Notes: generated from the letters alone by a model not told the origin. DNA of 64,000 nt from Tateyamaria omphalii (GCF_019802125.1 NZ_JAHVHT010000006.1:62001-126000), one strand, 5' to 3'. Numbered from the stretch's first letter, positions 49,181-57,808 are shown. Numbers and translations: made by a program.

Positions 49181-50341
49181 ATGCAATTTGGCCTGAGCGA
49201 AGAACAGGAGATGATCGTTTCGACCGTGCGCAGCTTTGTCGAGAACGAGATCTACCCCCATGAAGCCGAGGTCGAGCGCACGGGCCAGGTGCCCCATGAG
49301 CTGGGCGAAGAGATCAAGCGCAAGGTCATCGACATGGGCTTTTACGCCTGCAACTTCCCCGAAGAGGTCGGGGGCGCGGGCCTGAGCCATCTTGATTTCA
49401 CCTTGGTCGAGCGTGAGTTGGGACGCGGGTCGATGGCGCTGACCCATTTCTTCGGCCGTCCACAGAATATCCTCATGGCTTGCAACGATGAACAGCGCGA
49501 ACGATACCTGCTGCCCGCCGTGCGGGGCGAGAAGATGGATGCGCTCGCCATGACCGAACCCGATGCCGGGTCGGACGTACGCGGCATGAAATGCACGGCT
49601 GTGCGGGACGGCGGCGACTGGGTCATCAACGGGTCGAAGCATTTTATCTCGGGCGCAGAGCACGCCGACTTCTTCATCGTCTTCATCGCCACAGGCGTCG
49701 ATGACACGCCAAAGGGTCCGAAGAAACGGATCACGACCTTTCTAGTCGATCGGGGCACGCCAGGCTTCGACGTGCGGGACGGCTACAATTCGGTCAGCCA
49801 CAAAGGGTACAAGAACTGCATCCTCTACTTCGACGATTGCCGCCTGCCAGACGCGCAAGTGCTGGGCGATGTCGATGGCGGCTTTGCCGTGATGAACGAG
49901 TGGCTGTATGCAACCCGCCTGACCGTCGCCGCCTTCTCCGTTGGGCGCGCGCGGCGGTGCTTTGACTACGCGCTCAACTACGCCGCCGAACGCAAGCAGT
50001 TCGGCCAGCCCATTGGCAAGTTCCAGGGCGTCGGCTTTCAGATCGCCGACATGATCACTGAGATTGACGCCGCCGACTGGCTGACACTGGCCGCCGCGTG
50101 GCGTTTGGATCAGGGCCTGCCGTCGAACCGGGAGATTGCGTCGGCGAAACTCTATGCTTCCGAAGCCTTGGCACGGGTCACGGACACGACCCTGCAGATC
50201 TATGGCGGCATGGGGTTGATGGACGACTTTCCGATCGAACGGTTCTGGCGGGATGCACGGGTTGAACGCATCTGGGACGGCACCAGCGAAATTCAGCGCC
50301 ACATCATCAGCCGCGACCTGTTGCGGCCCTTGGGTGCCTGA
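49181..50341 (+). CDS. Acyl-CoA dehydrogenase (CaiA-like)
   Basis: A 386-residue FAD acyl-CoA dehydrogenase. ALAMTEPDAGSDVRGMKCTAVRDG and GSKHFISGAEHAD carry the FAD-binding loops; the C-terminal catalytic-base region is IYGGMGLMDDFPIERFWRDARVERIWDGTSEIQRH. The ligase, dehydrogenase and carnitinyl-CoA dehydratase order points to carnitine/crotonobetaine-type CoA-thioester metabolism, with this enzyme acting like CaiA on gamma-butyrobetainyl-CoA; another quaternary-amine acid is possible. GAGGAGGTG lies about 8 nt before the ATG at 49181; the upstream open frame is not coding. First gene of the operon. Confidence 0.92.
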   Translation: MQFGLSEEQEMIVSTVRSFVENEIYPHEAEVERTGQVPHELGEEIKRKVIDMGFYACNFPEEVGGAGLSHLDFTLVERELGRGSMALTHFFGRPQNILMACNDEQRERYLLPAVRGEKMDALAMTEPDAGSDVRGMKCTAVRDGGDWVINGSKHFISGAEHADFFIVFIATGVDDTPKGPKKRITTFLVDRGTPGFDVRDGYNSVSHKGYKNCILYFDDCRLPDAQVLGDVDGGFAVMNEWLYATRLTVAAFSVGRARRCFDYALNYAAERKQFGQPIGKFQGVGFQIADMITEIDAADWLTLAAAWRLDQGLPSNREIASAKLYASEALARVTDTTLQIYGGMGLMDDFPIERFWRDARVERIWDGTSEIQRHIISRDLLRPLGA

Positions 50342-50342
50342 A

Positions 50343-52433
50343 ATGGTTTCGTATGGGCGAGGCCCATCCGACCGAAGCGAGGGGCCAGCCCCTCGCGCTC
50401 CCCGGAATTTTTTTGAACCAGAGAAGAAAGGACTGCAGCGGCTGTTGCGCCCCAAATCCATCGCGGTCATCGGCGGCGGCGCATGGTGTACCTCGGTGAT
50501 CGAGCAGGCGGAACGCTTTGGGTTTGACGGTGCCATCTGGCCCGTGCATCCGACCAAGGCGATGGTCGCGGGCCACGGTGCGTTTCCATCAGTGGATGAC
50601 ATGCCGCACGCCCCGGATGCCGCATTCATCGGCGTGAACCGGTCCGCAACGGTCGAGATCGCCAGCGCGCTGTCCCGGATGGGCGCAGGCGGTGCGGTCT
50701 GTTTTGCCTCGGGTTTTTCCGAAGCGGAGGCCGAAGACGCAGACGCAGCGCGCTTGCAGGAGAAGCTGGTCAGCGTTGCGGGTGACATGCCCATTTTGGG
50801 GCCCAACTGCTACGGCTTCATAAACGCCCTGGATCAGTCCCTGCTCTGGCCGGATCAGCATGGATGCACGCCGGTGGATCGTGGCGTGGCGATCCTGACC
50901 CAAAGTTCGAACATTGCGATCAACCTGACCATGCAGCAGCGCGCCCTGCCGATTGCATACACCGTTACCTGCGGAAACATGGCGCAGACCAGCCAGGCGG
51001 ACATTGCAATGGCACTGCTTGATGACCCGCGCGTGACCGCCATTGGCTTGCATGTCGAGGGGTTCGGTAACCTGCGGGATTGGGAAGGGCTCGCGGCAGC
51101 AGCCCATGCACGCGGCGTGCCAATCGTGGTTCTGAAGGTCGGTGCATCGGATCAGGCGCAGCAGGCAGCCATATCACACACCGCATCTCTTGCCGGGTCG
51201 GACGCCGGGGCGCAGGCCTTTCTGGACCGGCTCGGGATCGCGCGGGTGACCGCCTTGCCGGATCTTCTGGAAACGTTGAAACTGCTCCATCTGAACGGCC
51301 CCCTGCACAGCAATGGAATCGCCTCCATCAGCTGTTCGGGGGGTGAGGCGAGCCTGATGGCGGATATGGCTCATGGCAGCGGCCTGACCTTTCCCGCTTT
51401 GACGGAACGGCAGACCGACGCCCTGCGCGATGCGCTTGGCCCCATGGTCGCACTTGCCAACCCGTTGGATTATCATACTTATATCTGGCGCGATGCGGAT
51501 CGTATGGCGCAGACCTGGGCCGCGATGACGGGCGACGGTATCGGCATGACCCTCTCCATCGTCGACTACCCCACCACAGACGCAACCGACTGGGCTTGCA
51601 CCGTGGACGCAGCGATTGCGGCGCGTGCGATGTCACAAGCGCCCTTCGGCGTTGTCGCAACCCTGCCGGAGTTGATGCCGGCGGACAAAGCCAAGCAATT
51701 GGCAAAGCACGGGGTCGTGCCCTTCTACGGCTTGCGCGAGGCGTTGGAAGCCATAGGCGCGGCCCAGCGGATCGGTGCACCCGACCCATCCCCCATCTGC
51801 TTGCCCGGCATCGCCAAACCGAACATCGTGATGACGGAGGCAGACGCAAAGACCGAGTTGTCGACCTATGGCATTGATGTGCCGCGCAATTTCACTGTGA
51901 GAACGGACGAGGCCACACCCGACACAAACACGCTCACCGGCCCGTTTGCGGTCAAGGGCATCGGCCTGGCGCACAAGACCGAAGCGAATGCCGTGCGGCT
52001 GAACATCGCCGCCCACGACATAACCGCGATTGCAAAGGACATCGGGACGCCCGAAGTTTTAGTCGAGGAGATGGTGACAGATGGCGTCACCGAGTTATTG
52101 GTTGGCATCTTGCGCGATCCTGCGCATGGCTTTGTCCTGACCATCGGGGCGGGCGGCGTGCTGACCGAACTGATGCAGGATACGATACATCTGTTGCTGC
52201 CGGTGCGCGCGGCGGATGTGGACGAGGCCCTGAACCGTCTGCGCTGCGCACCACTTCTGGACGGCTACCGTGGTAAGCCCTCTGCCAATCGTCAAGCCGT
52301 GGTCAAGGCTGTCCTTGCCATGCAGGACTACGTCCTTGCCCATGCAGACACTGTCAGCGAGGTTGAAGTGAACCCGCTGATCTGCACCCCCACCCGCGCC
52401 GTTGCTGTCGACGCGCTGATACGAAAGGCCTGA
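50343..52433 (+). CDS. ADP-forming acyl-CoA ligase (acetyl-CoA-synthetase-like)
   Basis: A 696-residue protein with the fused NDP-forming acyl-CoA synthetase layout: CoA-binding LLRPKSIAVIGGGAWCTSVIEQ, succinyl-CoA-ligase-like middle (VAILTQSSNIAINLTMQQRA, VLKVGASDQAQQAAISHTASLAG; the His in SHTAS is the phospho-His candidate) and ATP-grasp C-terminal part (DAKTELSTYGIDVPRN, GPFAVKGIGLAHKTEANAVRLN, GVTELLVGILRDP). The first 35 residues (MVSYGRGPSDRSEGPAPRAP then RNFFEPEKKG) come from an interspersed repeat, so the true or ancestral start may be at LQRLLRPKS. It probably activates the same acid that the neighbours use, in place of the AMP-forming CaiC. Confidence 0.9.
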   Translation: MVSYGRGPSDRSEGPAPRAPRNFFEPEKKGLQRLLRPKSIAVIGGGAWCTSVIEQAERFGFDGAIWPVHPTKAMVAGHGAFPSVDDMPHAPDAAFIGVNRSATVEIASALSRMGAGGAVCFASGFSEAEAEDADAARLQEKLVSVAGDMPILGPNCYGFINALDQSLLWPDQHGCTPVDRGVAILTQSSNIAINLTMQQRALPIAYTVTCGNMAQTSQADIAMALLDDPRVTAIGLHVEGFGNLRDWEGLAAAAHARGVPIVVLKVGASDQAQQAAISHTASLAGSDAGAQAFLDRLGIARVTALPDLLETLKLLHLNGPLHSNGIASISCSGGEASLMADMAHGSGLTFPALTERQTDALRDALGPMVALANPLDYHTYIWRDADRMAQTWAAMTGDGIGMTLSIVDYPTTDATDWACTVDAAIAARAMSQAPFGVVATLPELMPADKAKQLAKHGVVPFYGLREALEAIGAAQRIGAPDPSPICLPGIAKPNIVMTEADAKTELSTYGIDVPRNFTVRTDEATPDTNTLTGPFAVKGIGLAHKTEANAVRLNIAAHDITAIAKDIGTPEVLVEEMVTDGVTELLVGILRDPAHGFVLTIGAGGVLTELMQDTIHLLLPVRAADVDEALNRLRCAPLLDGYRGKPSANRQAVVKAVLAMQDYVLAHADTVSEVEVNPLICTPTRAVAVDALIRKA
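50377..50429 (+). repeat. Interspersed repeat copy at the CoA ligase start
   Basis: GCGAGGGGC-CA-GCCCCTCGC (50377-50396) is a 9-bp hairpin, followed by GCTCCCCGGAATTTTTTTGA and ACCAGAGAAGAA. This is the most complete copy of the hairpin-plus-tail form in the window. It lies inside the open frame of the CoA ligase. Confidence 0.8.
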
Positions 52434-52436
52434 GCC

Positions 52437-53216
52437 ATGAGTCCCATAAAAACAAGGCGCGAGGGCGCAATTTTGGAAGTCACGTTGGACCGGCCCAAGG
52501 CCAATGCCATCGACCTCGCCACCAGCCGGATCATGGGTGAGACGTTCATGGCGTTTCGTGACGATCCTGAGCTGCGCGTCGCGATCGTGACCGGGGCAGG
52601 AGAGAAGTTTTTCTCGCCCGGTTGGGACCTGAAGGCGGCGGCCGATGGTGATGCTGTAGACGGGGATTATGGCGTCGGCGGCTTTGGTGGGTTGCAGGAA
52701 TTGCGTGGGTTGAACAAGCCGGTGATTGCGGCGGTGAATGGCATTGCTTGCGGCGGTGGACTGGAGTTGGCGCTGAGCGCGGACATGATCCTTGCCGCCG
52801 ATCACGCGACCTTTGCCCTGCCGGAGATACGGTCAGGTACGGTGGCGGATGCGGCCAGCATCAAGCTGCCGAAGCGCATCCCCTATCACATCGCGATGGA
52901 GCTGTTGTTGACCGGGCGATGGTTCGATGCAGAGGAAGCGCACCGCTGGGGGTTGGTCAATGAAATCGTTTCAGCGCAAGGCCTTATGGATCGCGCGTGG
53001 GAATTGGCGCGGTTGATCGCGTCGGGGCCGCCGCTGGTTTACGCGGCGATCAAGGAAGTGGTGCGGGACGCAGAGGATTCCAAGTTTCAGGACGCGATGA
53101 ATCGGATCACCAACAGCCAGTTGCCGACGGTCGAGACGCTCTATCGGTCCGAGGACCAATTGGAAGGGGCGCGCGCGTTTGCGGAAAAGCGCGACCCAGT
53201 CTGGAAAGGGCGCTAG
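52437..53216 (+). CDS. Carnitinyl-CoA dehydratase-like enoyl-CoA hydratase
   Basis: A 259-residue crotonase-family enzyme. The oxyanion-hole segments are GEKFFSPGWDLKAAADG and AAVNGIACGGGLELALSADMILAADHATFALPEIRSG; the two glutamates in LELAL and LPEIR sit where crotonases use them. The SPGWDLKAA segment and C-terminal EDSKFQDAMNRI resemble CaiD, which hydrates crotonobetainyl-CoA. It starts 3 nt after the ligase stop and overlaps the convergent MauG-like gene by 4 nt. Last gene of the carnitine-type operon. Confidence 0.9.
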   Translation: MSPIKTRREGAILEVTLDRPKANAIDLATSRIMGETFMAFRDDPELRVAIVTGAGEKFFSPGWDLKAAADGDAVDGDYGVGGFGGLQELRGLNKPVIAAVNGIACGGGLELALSADMILAADHATFALPEIRSGTVADAASIKLPKRIPYHIAMELLLTGRWFDAEEAHRWGLVNEIVSAQGLMDRAWELARLIASGPPLVYAAIKEVVRDAEDSKFQDAMNRITNSQLPTVETLYRSEDQLEGARAFAEKRDPVWKGR

Positions 53217-54523
53217 TTCGAAATCCGTGGATCGACGGGCAGACCGCTGGGCACGGACGTGGGCACGCCTAGCCTATCGGTGTTCGCTGTCTCGCCCGTG
53301 AGCGCGTGCAAAAACGCAATGATGTCATCGACTTCCGTGTCGCTGAGCGCTATCGGCTGAAGCTGCACCGCCGCACGCTGGCGCGCCATCTCACGGCTGT
53401 CCTGCCACACCATGAAGTCGATAGCGGCAAGCCATGGGACATCGGGTAGCGCTGCTGTTTCGCGCGTCCAATTGTCCAGTGATTGCAAGGGGTTGAGGTG
53501 GTGGCGCACAATCCCTTCAAGCGTGGGATAGGCGCCATTGTGACCGTAGGGTGCGGTCAGGGCCACATTCCGCAGCATGGGTGTCTTGAAGGCATAGGCA
53601 TCCTCGAGCGCGTCGCTTTCACCCATGCGCCCCACATCGCGAACCATCGGGTCGAAACGTCGGGTGCGACCGGGGCCGAAGGGCGGCAGGCCGAGGGCGT
53701 GGAATTGCTGGTCCGTCATCAGTGGGCCGCTGTGGCAGGTGCTGCAATTGGCCCTACCGTAGAACAGGTCAAGCCCTTGTTTTTGCCGCGTATTGAGGGC
53801 GTTTTGGTCGCCCGCGAGAAAGGCGTCGAACGGGCTGTCCGTGCTGGTCCATTCCCAGATCATGAAGGCGCTCAGCGCGTTGGCGATGTCGGCGATCGTG
53901 ATGTCTTTGGCGCGTGAGATGTGGGGGTAGGCTGCGGCAAATCCTTCGGCATAGGCGGGGATGTGGCGGATGCGGTCAGCGAGGATGGGCCAGGCGTGGT
54001 CCATACGCTGATGGATGGCGCCGGCGATCTCGTTTTCCTTGGGATTTCCGGCCATTTCGAATTGGGCAACCAGTGGGAAAATTGCCTGTGCGGCCAATAG
54101 GTTATCCAAGCCCTCGGGCAGCCATTCCTCGGCCGGGGAGTTGAAACCGTTCTCGTACGTGTTAGCGACGCTGAGGCGGCCGTCGTGGAAGATGGTGTGC
54201 AGGTCCTTGGCGCCCAGATTCCACAGGCCGGGTGCATTGCGGGGGATGCGTTTGCGGATGCGGTTGTCGCCCGTGCCAGCGGTGCGCTGCGGGCCCAATC
54301 CTTCGCCGCCTTCGCCGATGCCGAGGCTCAGTCCGTCGGCGGTTCCAAGGTCGGGGTGATGGCACGTGGAGCAGGCGATATTGCGGTTGCCGGAGAGGAT
54401 GCGATCGTAGAACAGAAGCTGCCCGAGTTTGGCTTGCGCCGGGTCGACGGCGATGAAATCATCCGGGGTGAGAGGACGCGGCAGATCGTCTGCAAAGGCA
54501 GGTGTCGTGGCGAGGAGGATGAT
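53213..54523 (-). CDS. MauG/cytochrome c peroxidase-like di-heme protein, start uncertain
   Basis: A periplasmic di-heme peroxidase. Heme motifs are CSTCHHP and CSTCHSG. Further family signs are LGQLLFYDRILSGNRNIAC, RIPRNAPGLWNLGA, TIFHDGRLSVANTYENG, KTPMLRNVALTAPYGHNG and the C-terminal LSDTEVDDIIAFLHAL. A signal-peptide-like IILLATTPAFADDLP precedes the mature part, but no ATG, GTG or TTG lies in frame at its head; the frame stays open to an ATG at 54949 deep inside the divergent Sel1-like gene. I give 54523 only as an approximate start. Either a rare start codon, a truncated 5' end, or a sequence error is likely. Confidence 0.78.
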   Translation of the reverse strand: MILLATTPAFADDLPRPLTPDDFIAVDPAQAKLGQLLFYDRILSGNRNIACSTCHHPDLGTADGLSLGIGEGGEGLGPQRTAGTGDNRIRKRIPRNAPGLWNLGAKDLHTIFHDGRLSVANTYENGFNSPAEEWLPEGLDNLLAAQAIFPLVAQFEMAGNPKENEIAGAIHQRMDHAWPILADRIRHIPAYAEGFAAAYPHISRAKDITIADIANALSAFMIWEWTSTDSPFDAFLAGDQNALNTRQKQGLDLFYGRANCSTCHSGPLMTDQQFHALGLPPFGPGRTRRFDPMVRDVGRMGESDALEDAYAFKTPMLRNVALTAPYGHNGAYPTLEGIVRHHLNPLQSLDNWTRETAALPDVPWLAAIDFMVWQDSREMARQRAAVQLQPIALSDTEVDDIIAFLHALTGETANTDRLGVPTSVPSGLPVDPRISN

Positions 54524-54994
54524 ATGCGCAAACTTGCGATAGCCCTTGTTTTTATGGCGTTTCCGGCGCTTGCCGAGATCGAGGAAGCCCGCGATCTGAT
54601 GGAGGCCGGGGCGTACAAGGCGGCCTATGATGCGCTGTGGCCCGCGGCCCGGTCGGGCAATGCGGATGCCGAGGAATTGATTGGGGTCATGTACGCTTTG
54701 GGCCTGGGCGTCGAGCGGGATGATGAGAGGGCGTTCGAATGGTATTTGCGGTCGTCCATGAAGGGGCATCCGGGCGCGCAATCCGGTGTCGGATGGTACT
54801 ATGAAGTGGGGCGCGGAATGCCCGCGCCGGACCTTGTCCGCGCCTATATGTGGTACACTCTGAGCGCGATTGGAGGCGACCCGGACGCCGCGATTTCGCT
54901 GGAAGAGGTGGTCAAGAAAATGACCAAGGACGAGATTGATCGGGCGCATATTCTGGTCGCTGATTACAAGGTCTGGATGTATCCGTTCCGCTGA
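54524..54994 (+). CDS. Sel1-repeat (TPR-like) secreted protein
   Basis: A 156-residue protein with signal peptide MRKLAIALVFMAFPALA. The rest is Sel1-like repeats: AAYDALWPAARSGNADAEELIGVMYALGLGVERDDERAFEWYLRSSMKGHPGAQSGVGWYYEVGRGMPAPDLVRAYMWYTLSAI, each with the A-x-x-x-Y/G-x-G pattern. It ends in a charged helix EEVVKKMTKDEIDRA. GAGGAGGATGAT precedes the ATG. Sel1 proteins usually act as protein-binding scaffolds; this one would be periplasmic. It is divergent from, and head-to-head abutting, the MauG-like gene. Confidence 0.87.
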   Translation: MRKLAIALVFMAFPALAEIEEARDLMEAGAYKAAYDALWPAARSGNADAEELIGVMYALGLGVERDDERAFEWYLRSSMKGHPGAQSGVGWYYEVGRGMPAPDLVRAYMWYTLSAIGGDPDAAISLEEVVKKMTKDEIDRAHILVADYKVWMYPFR

Positions 54995-55348
54995 GTTTGG
55001 CAGCAGATTTTCAGCTTGGGAAGCCTGATCACCGTACGGTGGCGTTAACGCTGCGTACGGCGGTTAATTTCAGGTAAAACGCATATTTTGCGGGGAAAAC
55101 TGCATATTTTCAGTGGTCCCGACGAGGGCATTTTGGAGCTGTTTTTGGGAAACTGCGAAGTTTGACCCCGAAACTGCGCATTTTGCTCTGCGTATGGCCG
55201 TTAACGGAGCGTTCATTTCTGGCCCGCGTTAAGGTTTGATGGCGGGCGGTAACTTTTGGTTAGGGGATGGCGGGGTGAAACCCCGCCCTACCGACAGTGC
55301 GCACCCGCCGCTTGCGTTGCGGCGTGGTGATAGGAGCCGGGATCGCCG
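54995..55348. repeat. Intergenic repeat array B (four 15-bp units, 21/53/21 bp spacing)
   Basis: This 354-bp gene-free region lies between convergent genes (Sel1 and PEP-mutase-like). Units of AAACTGCRYATTTTG type start at 55076, 55097, 55150 and 55171, so distances are 21, 53 and 21 bp, exactly as in array A. GTTAACG-type motifs flank it (55044 and 55200), with a CCGTACGGTGGCGTTAACG block at the left. The best copy (55171) is AAACTGCGCATTTTG, nearly palindromic about TGC|GCA. A separate GGCGGGGT-GAA-ACCCCGCC hairpin lies at 55269-55287 near the 3' end of the minus-strand gene. No gene is seen. Confidence 0.87.
55269..55287. terminator. GC hairpin at the 3' end of the PEP-mutase-like gene
   Basis: GGCGGGGT and ACCCCGCC form an 8-bp stem with a GAA loop, about 60 nt past the minus-strand stop. 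It lacks a T-run, so intrinsic termination is uncertain; it may be another dispersed hairpin repeat. Confidence 0.45.
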
Positions 55349-56113
55349 TCAGCTTGCGGCGGCTGCTTTGTAACCCTCGGCCGCTTGTGTCATCGCGTTG
55401 GCGAAGGGGCCGGGGCCGTAGCTGGCGCGGGCGACGCCGAGGGATGCCACTTCGGATATGGAGCCCAGCGCGCCGCGCATCATCACGTTGACGGGCAAGG
55501 CGGTGCTGGCGCAGACCTTTTCGATCATTGCGTGATCCGTGAGGCCCGGAATGAAGAAGCCGCTTGCGCCTGCATCGGCATAGGCGGCGGCACGGTCGAG
55601 CGTTTCGCCCATCTGGTCGGCGTGAGCGTCGGGCTTGGCCTTGAGGAACAGGTCTGTGCGGGCATTGATGAAAAGCGGAACGCCCGCGGCGTCCGCGGCT
55701 GCGCGCACCGCCCTGATCCGGGCCGCTTGCGTGTCGATGTCGTGCAGGCCCTCGCCGCCCACGATCTGATCCTCGAAATTCAGGCCGATGGCGCCGGTGC
55801 CGATCAGTGCCGTGATGTTTGCAGCCAAGGGTTCTGGATCGGTGGCATAGCCCCCTTCGAAGTCGATGGAGACCGGCAGGTCCGTGCTGTCCACGATGCG
55901 CTTGGCAATAGGCAAGAGGACGTCGAGCGGCAGCTTCTGACCGTCGGGAAAGCCCTGCGCTTCGGCCACGGACCAGCTGCCGGTCGCGATGGCCTTGGCC
56001 CCTGCCCCGGCGACCGCCTTGGCCGAGCCTGCGTCCCAGATGTTGTAGATCACCACCGGCGTTCCAGGAACGTGAAGAGCGGCGAAGGCTGTGGCTTTGT
56101 CTGTTTGGGACAT
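55349..56113 (-). CDS. Isocitrate lyase/phosphoenolpyruvate mutase family protein
   Basis: A 254-residue ICL/PEPM-superfamily TIM-barrel enzyme. TPVVIYNIWDAGSAKAVAGAGAKAIATGSWSVAEAQGFPDG starts the barrel; LPVSIDFEGGYA and AIGLNFEDQI hold the metal-binding Asp/Glu. The K-K-C-G-H catalytic loop of true isocitrate lyases is absent, as in the 2-methylisocitrate-lyase-like and oxaloacetate-decarboxylase-like subgroups. The ATG at 56113 (MSQTDKATAFA) fits the family; the longer frame is not conserved. It is downstream of and co-directional with the AraC regulator. Substrate unknown. Confidence 0.87.
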   Translation of the reverse strand: MSQTDKATAFAALHVPGTPVVIYNIWDAGSAKAVAGAGAKAIATGSWSVAEAQGFPDGQKLPLDVLLPIAKRIVDSTDLPVSIDFEGGYATDPEPLAANITALIGTGAIGLNFEDQIVGGEGLHDIDTQAARIRAVRAAADAAGVPLFINARTDLFLKAKPDAHADQMGETLDRAAAYADAGASGFFIPGLTDHAMIEKVCASTALPVNVMMRGALGSISEVASLGVARASYGPGPFANAMTQAAEGYKAAAAS

Positions 56114-56181
56114 GGGGCACCCGTTTTGTTGTGCGATGACTGCCGGCACCATTGCCTGTGTGCAGGTCGGGGGCAAGTGGG

Positions 56182-56973
56182 TCAGGCCGCAGGGGCCGGC
56201 AGTGTCAGCATCCGTGTCAATCCCGACAGGCCGCGTGTTGGAGTGATGCCGAACACCGTGCCAGCCGTTCGGGCAAGGTGCGCGGCGTCCGCAAACCCGG
56301 CTTCGACACCCGCCAGCCCGATCTGTTCGCCCTTGTGTGCCATGCGGGCGGCAGAGACGATGGCGGCCCAGATCTTGAACTTGCGGAAGGTCTGGCCTGT
56401 CGTGGCCTTGAAATGCCGCAGCGCCTGCGTGCGTTCGAGCCCCAGATCCTGCGCAAGGTCCAGTTGCGACAGGCGCGCGAAGGGTTCATCGTAGAGACGG
56501 CTGACGATCTGCATCACCGCCGGGTCCGGGGGCGTGGTGGTCGTGTCCAGCAGGCGGCGGAACCGATCGATGCTGGCGGAGTCGTCGCTGTGGAACGCCT
56601 GCGGCAGCGCGTGCCACTCGGGCGGCAGGGCTGCAAAATCCGGGCTGTGGTCATGCAGGCGCACGCCGTCGAGGTAGATCACGTCGGCGCCGCCCTCCCG
56701 GACATGGACGCGGTGGGGCACGCCGGGTGTGATGCAGAGGGCAGCCGTGTCGATTGCGTCCTGATCGTTCGAGACGCGCACGGGGCTTTGTCGCCCTACG
56801 ATCACGCAGGTCATCAGGTTTTCATGCAGGGCCAGTTCGCCTGCATCGAAGGAGAACAGGTGGTTGCGGAAGCAGTGTTTGGGGGGTGTCACGGTTGGTT
56901 TCGTCGGACCTGTATGGAAATGGCTGGGGCCAGAATGGCGGATCACTGGCCGGGTTTGGGGAAATAGTTGCAC
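56182..56973 (-). CDS. AraC-family transcriptional regulator
   Basis: A 263-residue regulator. The N-terminal part is a cupin-like sensor (HLFSFDAGELALHENLMTCVIVG, CITPGVPHRVHVREGGADVIYLDGVRLHDHSP). The AraC DNA-binding half runs DLAQDLGLERTQALRHFKATTGQTFRKFKIWAAIV then EAGFADAAHLARTAGTVFGITPTRGL, with two helix-turn-helix motifs. It lies 68 bp upstream of the PEP-mutase-like gene, so it may control that gene, or the divergent dienelactone-hydrolase-like gene. The ATG at 56973 has no strong ribosome-binding site. Confidence 0.88.
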   Translation of the reverse strand: MQLFPQTRPVIRHSGPSHFHTGPTKPTVTPPKHCFRNHLFSFDAGELALHENLMTCVIVGRQSPVRVSNDQDAIDTAALCITPGVPHRVHVREGGADVIYLDGVRLHDHSPDFAALPPEWHALPQAFHSDDSASIDRFRRLLDTTTTPPDPAVMQIVSRLYDEPFARLSQLDLAQDLGLERTQALRHFKATTGQTFRKFKIWAAIVSAARMAHKGEQIGLAGVEAGFADAAHLARTAGTVFGITPTRGLSGLTRMLTLPAPAA

Positions 56974-57064
56974 GTTTCTTCAAGCTGCGGGTGCGAAACA
57001 TGTGAAACCTTTGCGTAAATCTGCAAGGGTGGCCGGGTTGTCCCTGTTCCATGACGTGTTCCGC

Positions 57065-57808
57065 ATGAGCCAAGCCGTTGATCTGTCCGCCTTTCATTCG
57101 CCTGTCAGCGTCGGCACCGCCTTGAGCCTGCCCGTCTATGTCAGCAAGACGGGAGATCGGCCGCTGGTCGTGCTGCACGAGTTGCCGGGCATGTCGCCGT
57201 CTTTCGTCGACTATTGCACGCGCATGACCGGCGAGGGGTTCAAGGTCTACATGCCCCTGCTGTTCAAGGCGCCGGGGACGGAGATGGGGATGCTCGGCTG
57301 TGCCGCATTCTGCCTGAGCCGGGAGTTTCGCGCGCTTTTTGCCGCCAGCGGGCCATCCCGTGCGCGGCCGATTGCGGCGTGGATCCTGGAGCTTGTGCAG
57401 AAGGTGGCCGAGGACAACCCGGGCGCCGCGATCGGCACCATCGGCATGTGCATGACGGGTGGTTTTGCCATTGTCGGGATTGCCGATCCGCGGGTGCAGG
57501 CCGTCGTTGCCTGTCAGCCATCGGCGCCGTTCTTTCGTGAGATCGAGACGCTGGGGCTGTCCGAGGCCGAGCGTGACAGCGTGCGGGCGGGCAAGACCGG
57601 CAAAACAATCCCCTGTGCCAAGGCATACCGGTACGAAAAGGATCGGATCAGCCGCGAGGCGCATATGCGGGCCGCGCAGGATCTGCTGGGCCCGTCGCTT
57701 CATCGCTATCCCGACCTGCCGGGCAAGGGCCATGCCACGTTGACCACCCAGACGGCCAGCCCGGAGGTCTATGCCGACGTGCTGACCTTTCTGAACGCGC
57801 GGCTTTGA
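57065..57808 (+). CDS. Dienelactone hydrolase-family protein
   Basis: A 247-residue alpha/beta hydrolase. The nucleophile is Cys in AIGTIGMCMTGGFAIV, and the acidic and His members are near the end (LPGKGHATLTTQ). RPLVVLHELPGMSPSFVDYC is the oxyanion-loop region. Dienelactone hydrolases open lactone rings in aromatic catabolism, but many homologues have other roles. I chose the ATG at 57065 (MSQAVDLSAF); a GTG at 57056 is possible. It is divergent from the AraC gene. Confidence 0.88.
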   Translation: MSQAVDLSAFHSPVSVGTALSLPVYVSKTGDRPLVVLHELPGMSPSFVDYCTRMTGEGFKVYMPLLFKAPGTEMGMLGCAAFCLSREFRALFAASGPSRARPIAAWILELVQKVAEDNPGAAIGTIGMCMTGGFAIVGIADPRVQAVVACQPSAPFFREIETLGLSEAERDSVRAGKTGKTIPCAKAYRYEKDRISREAHMRAAQDLLGPSLHRYPDLPGKGHATLTTQTASPEVYADVLTFLNARL

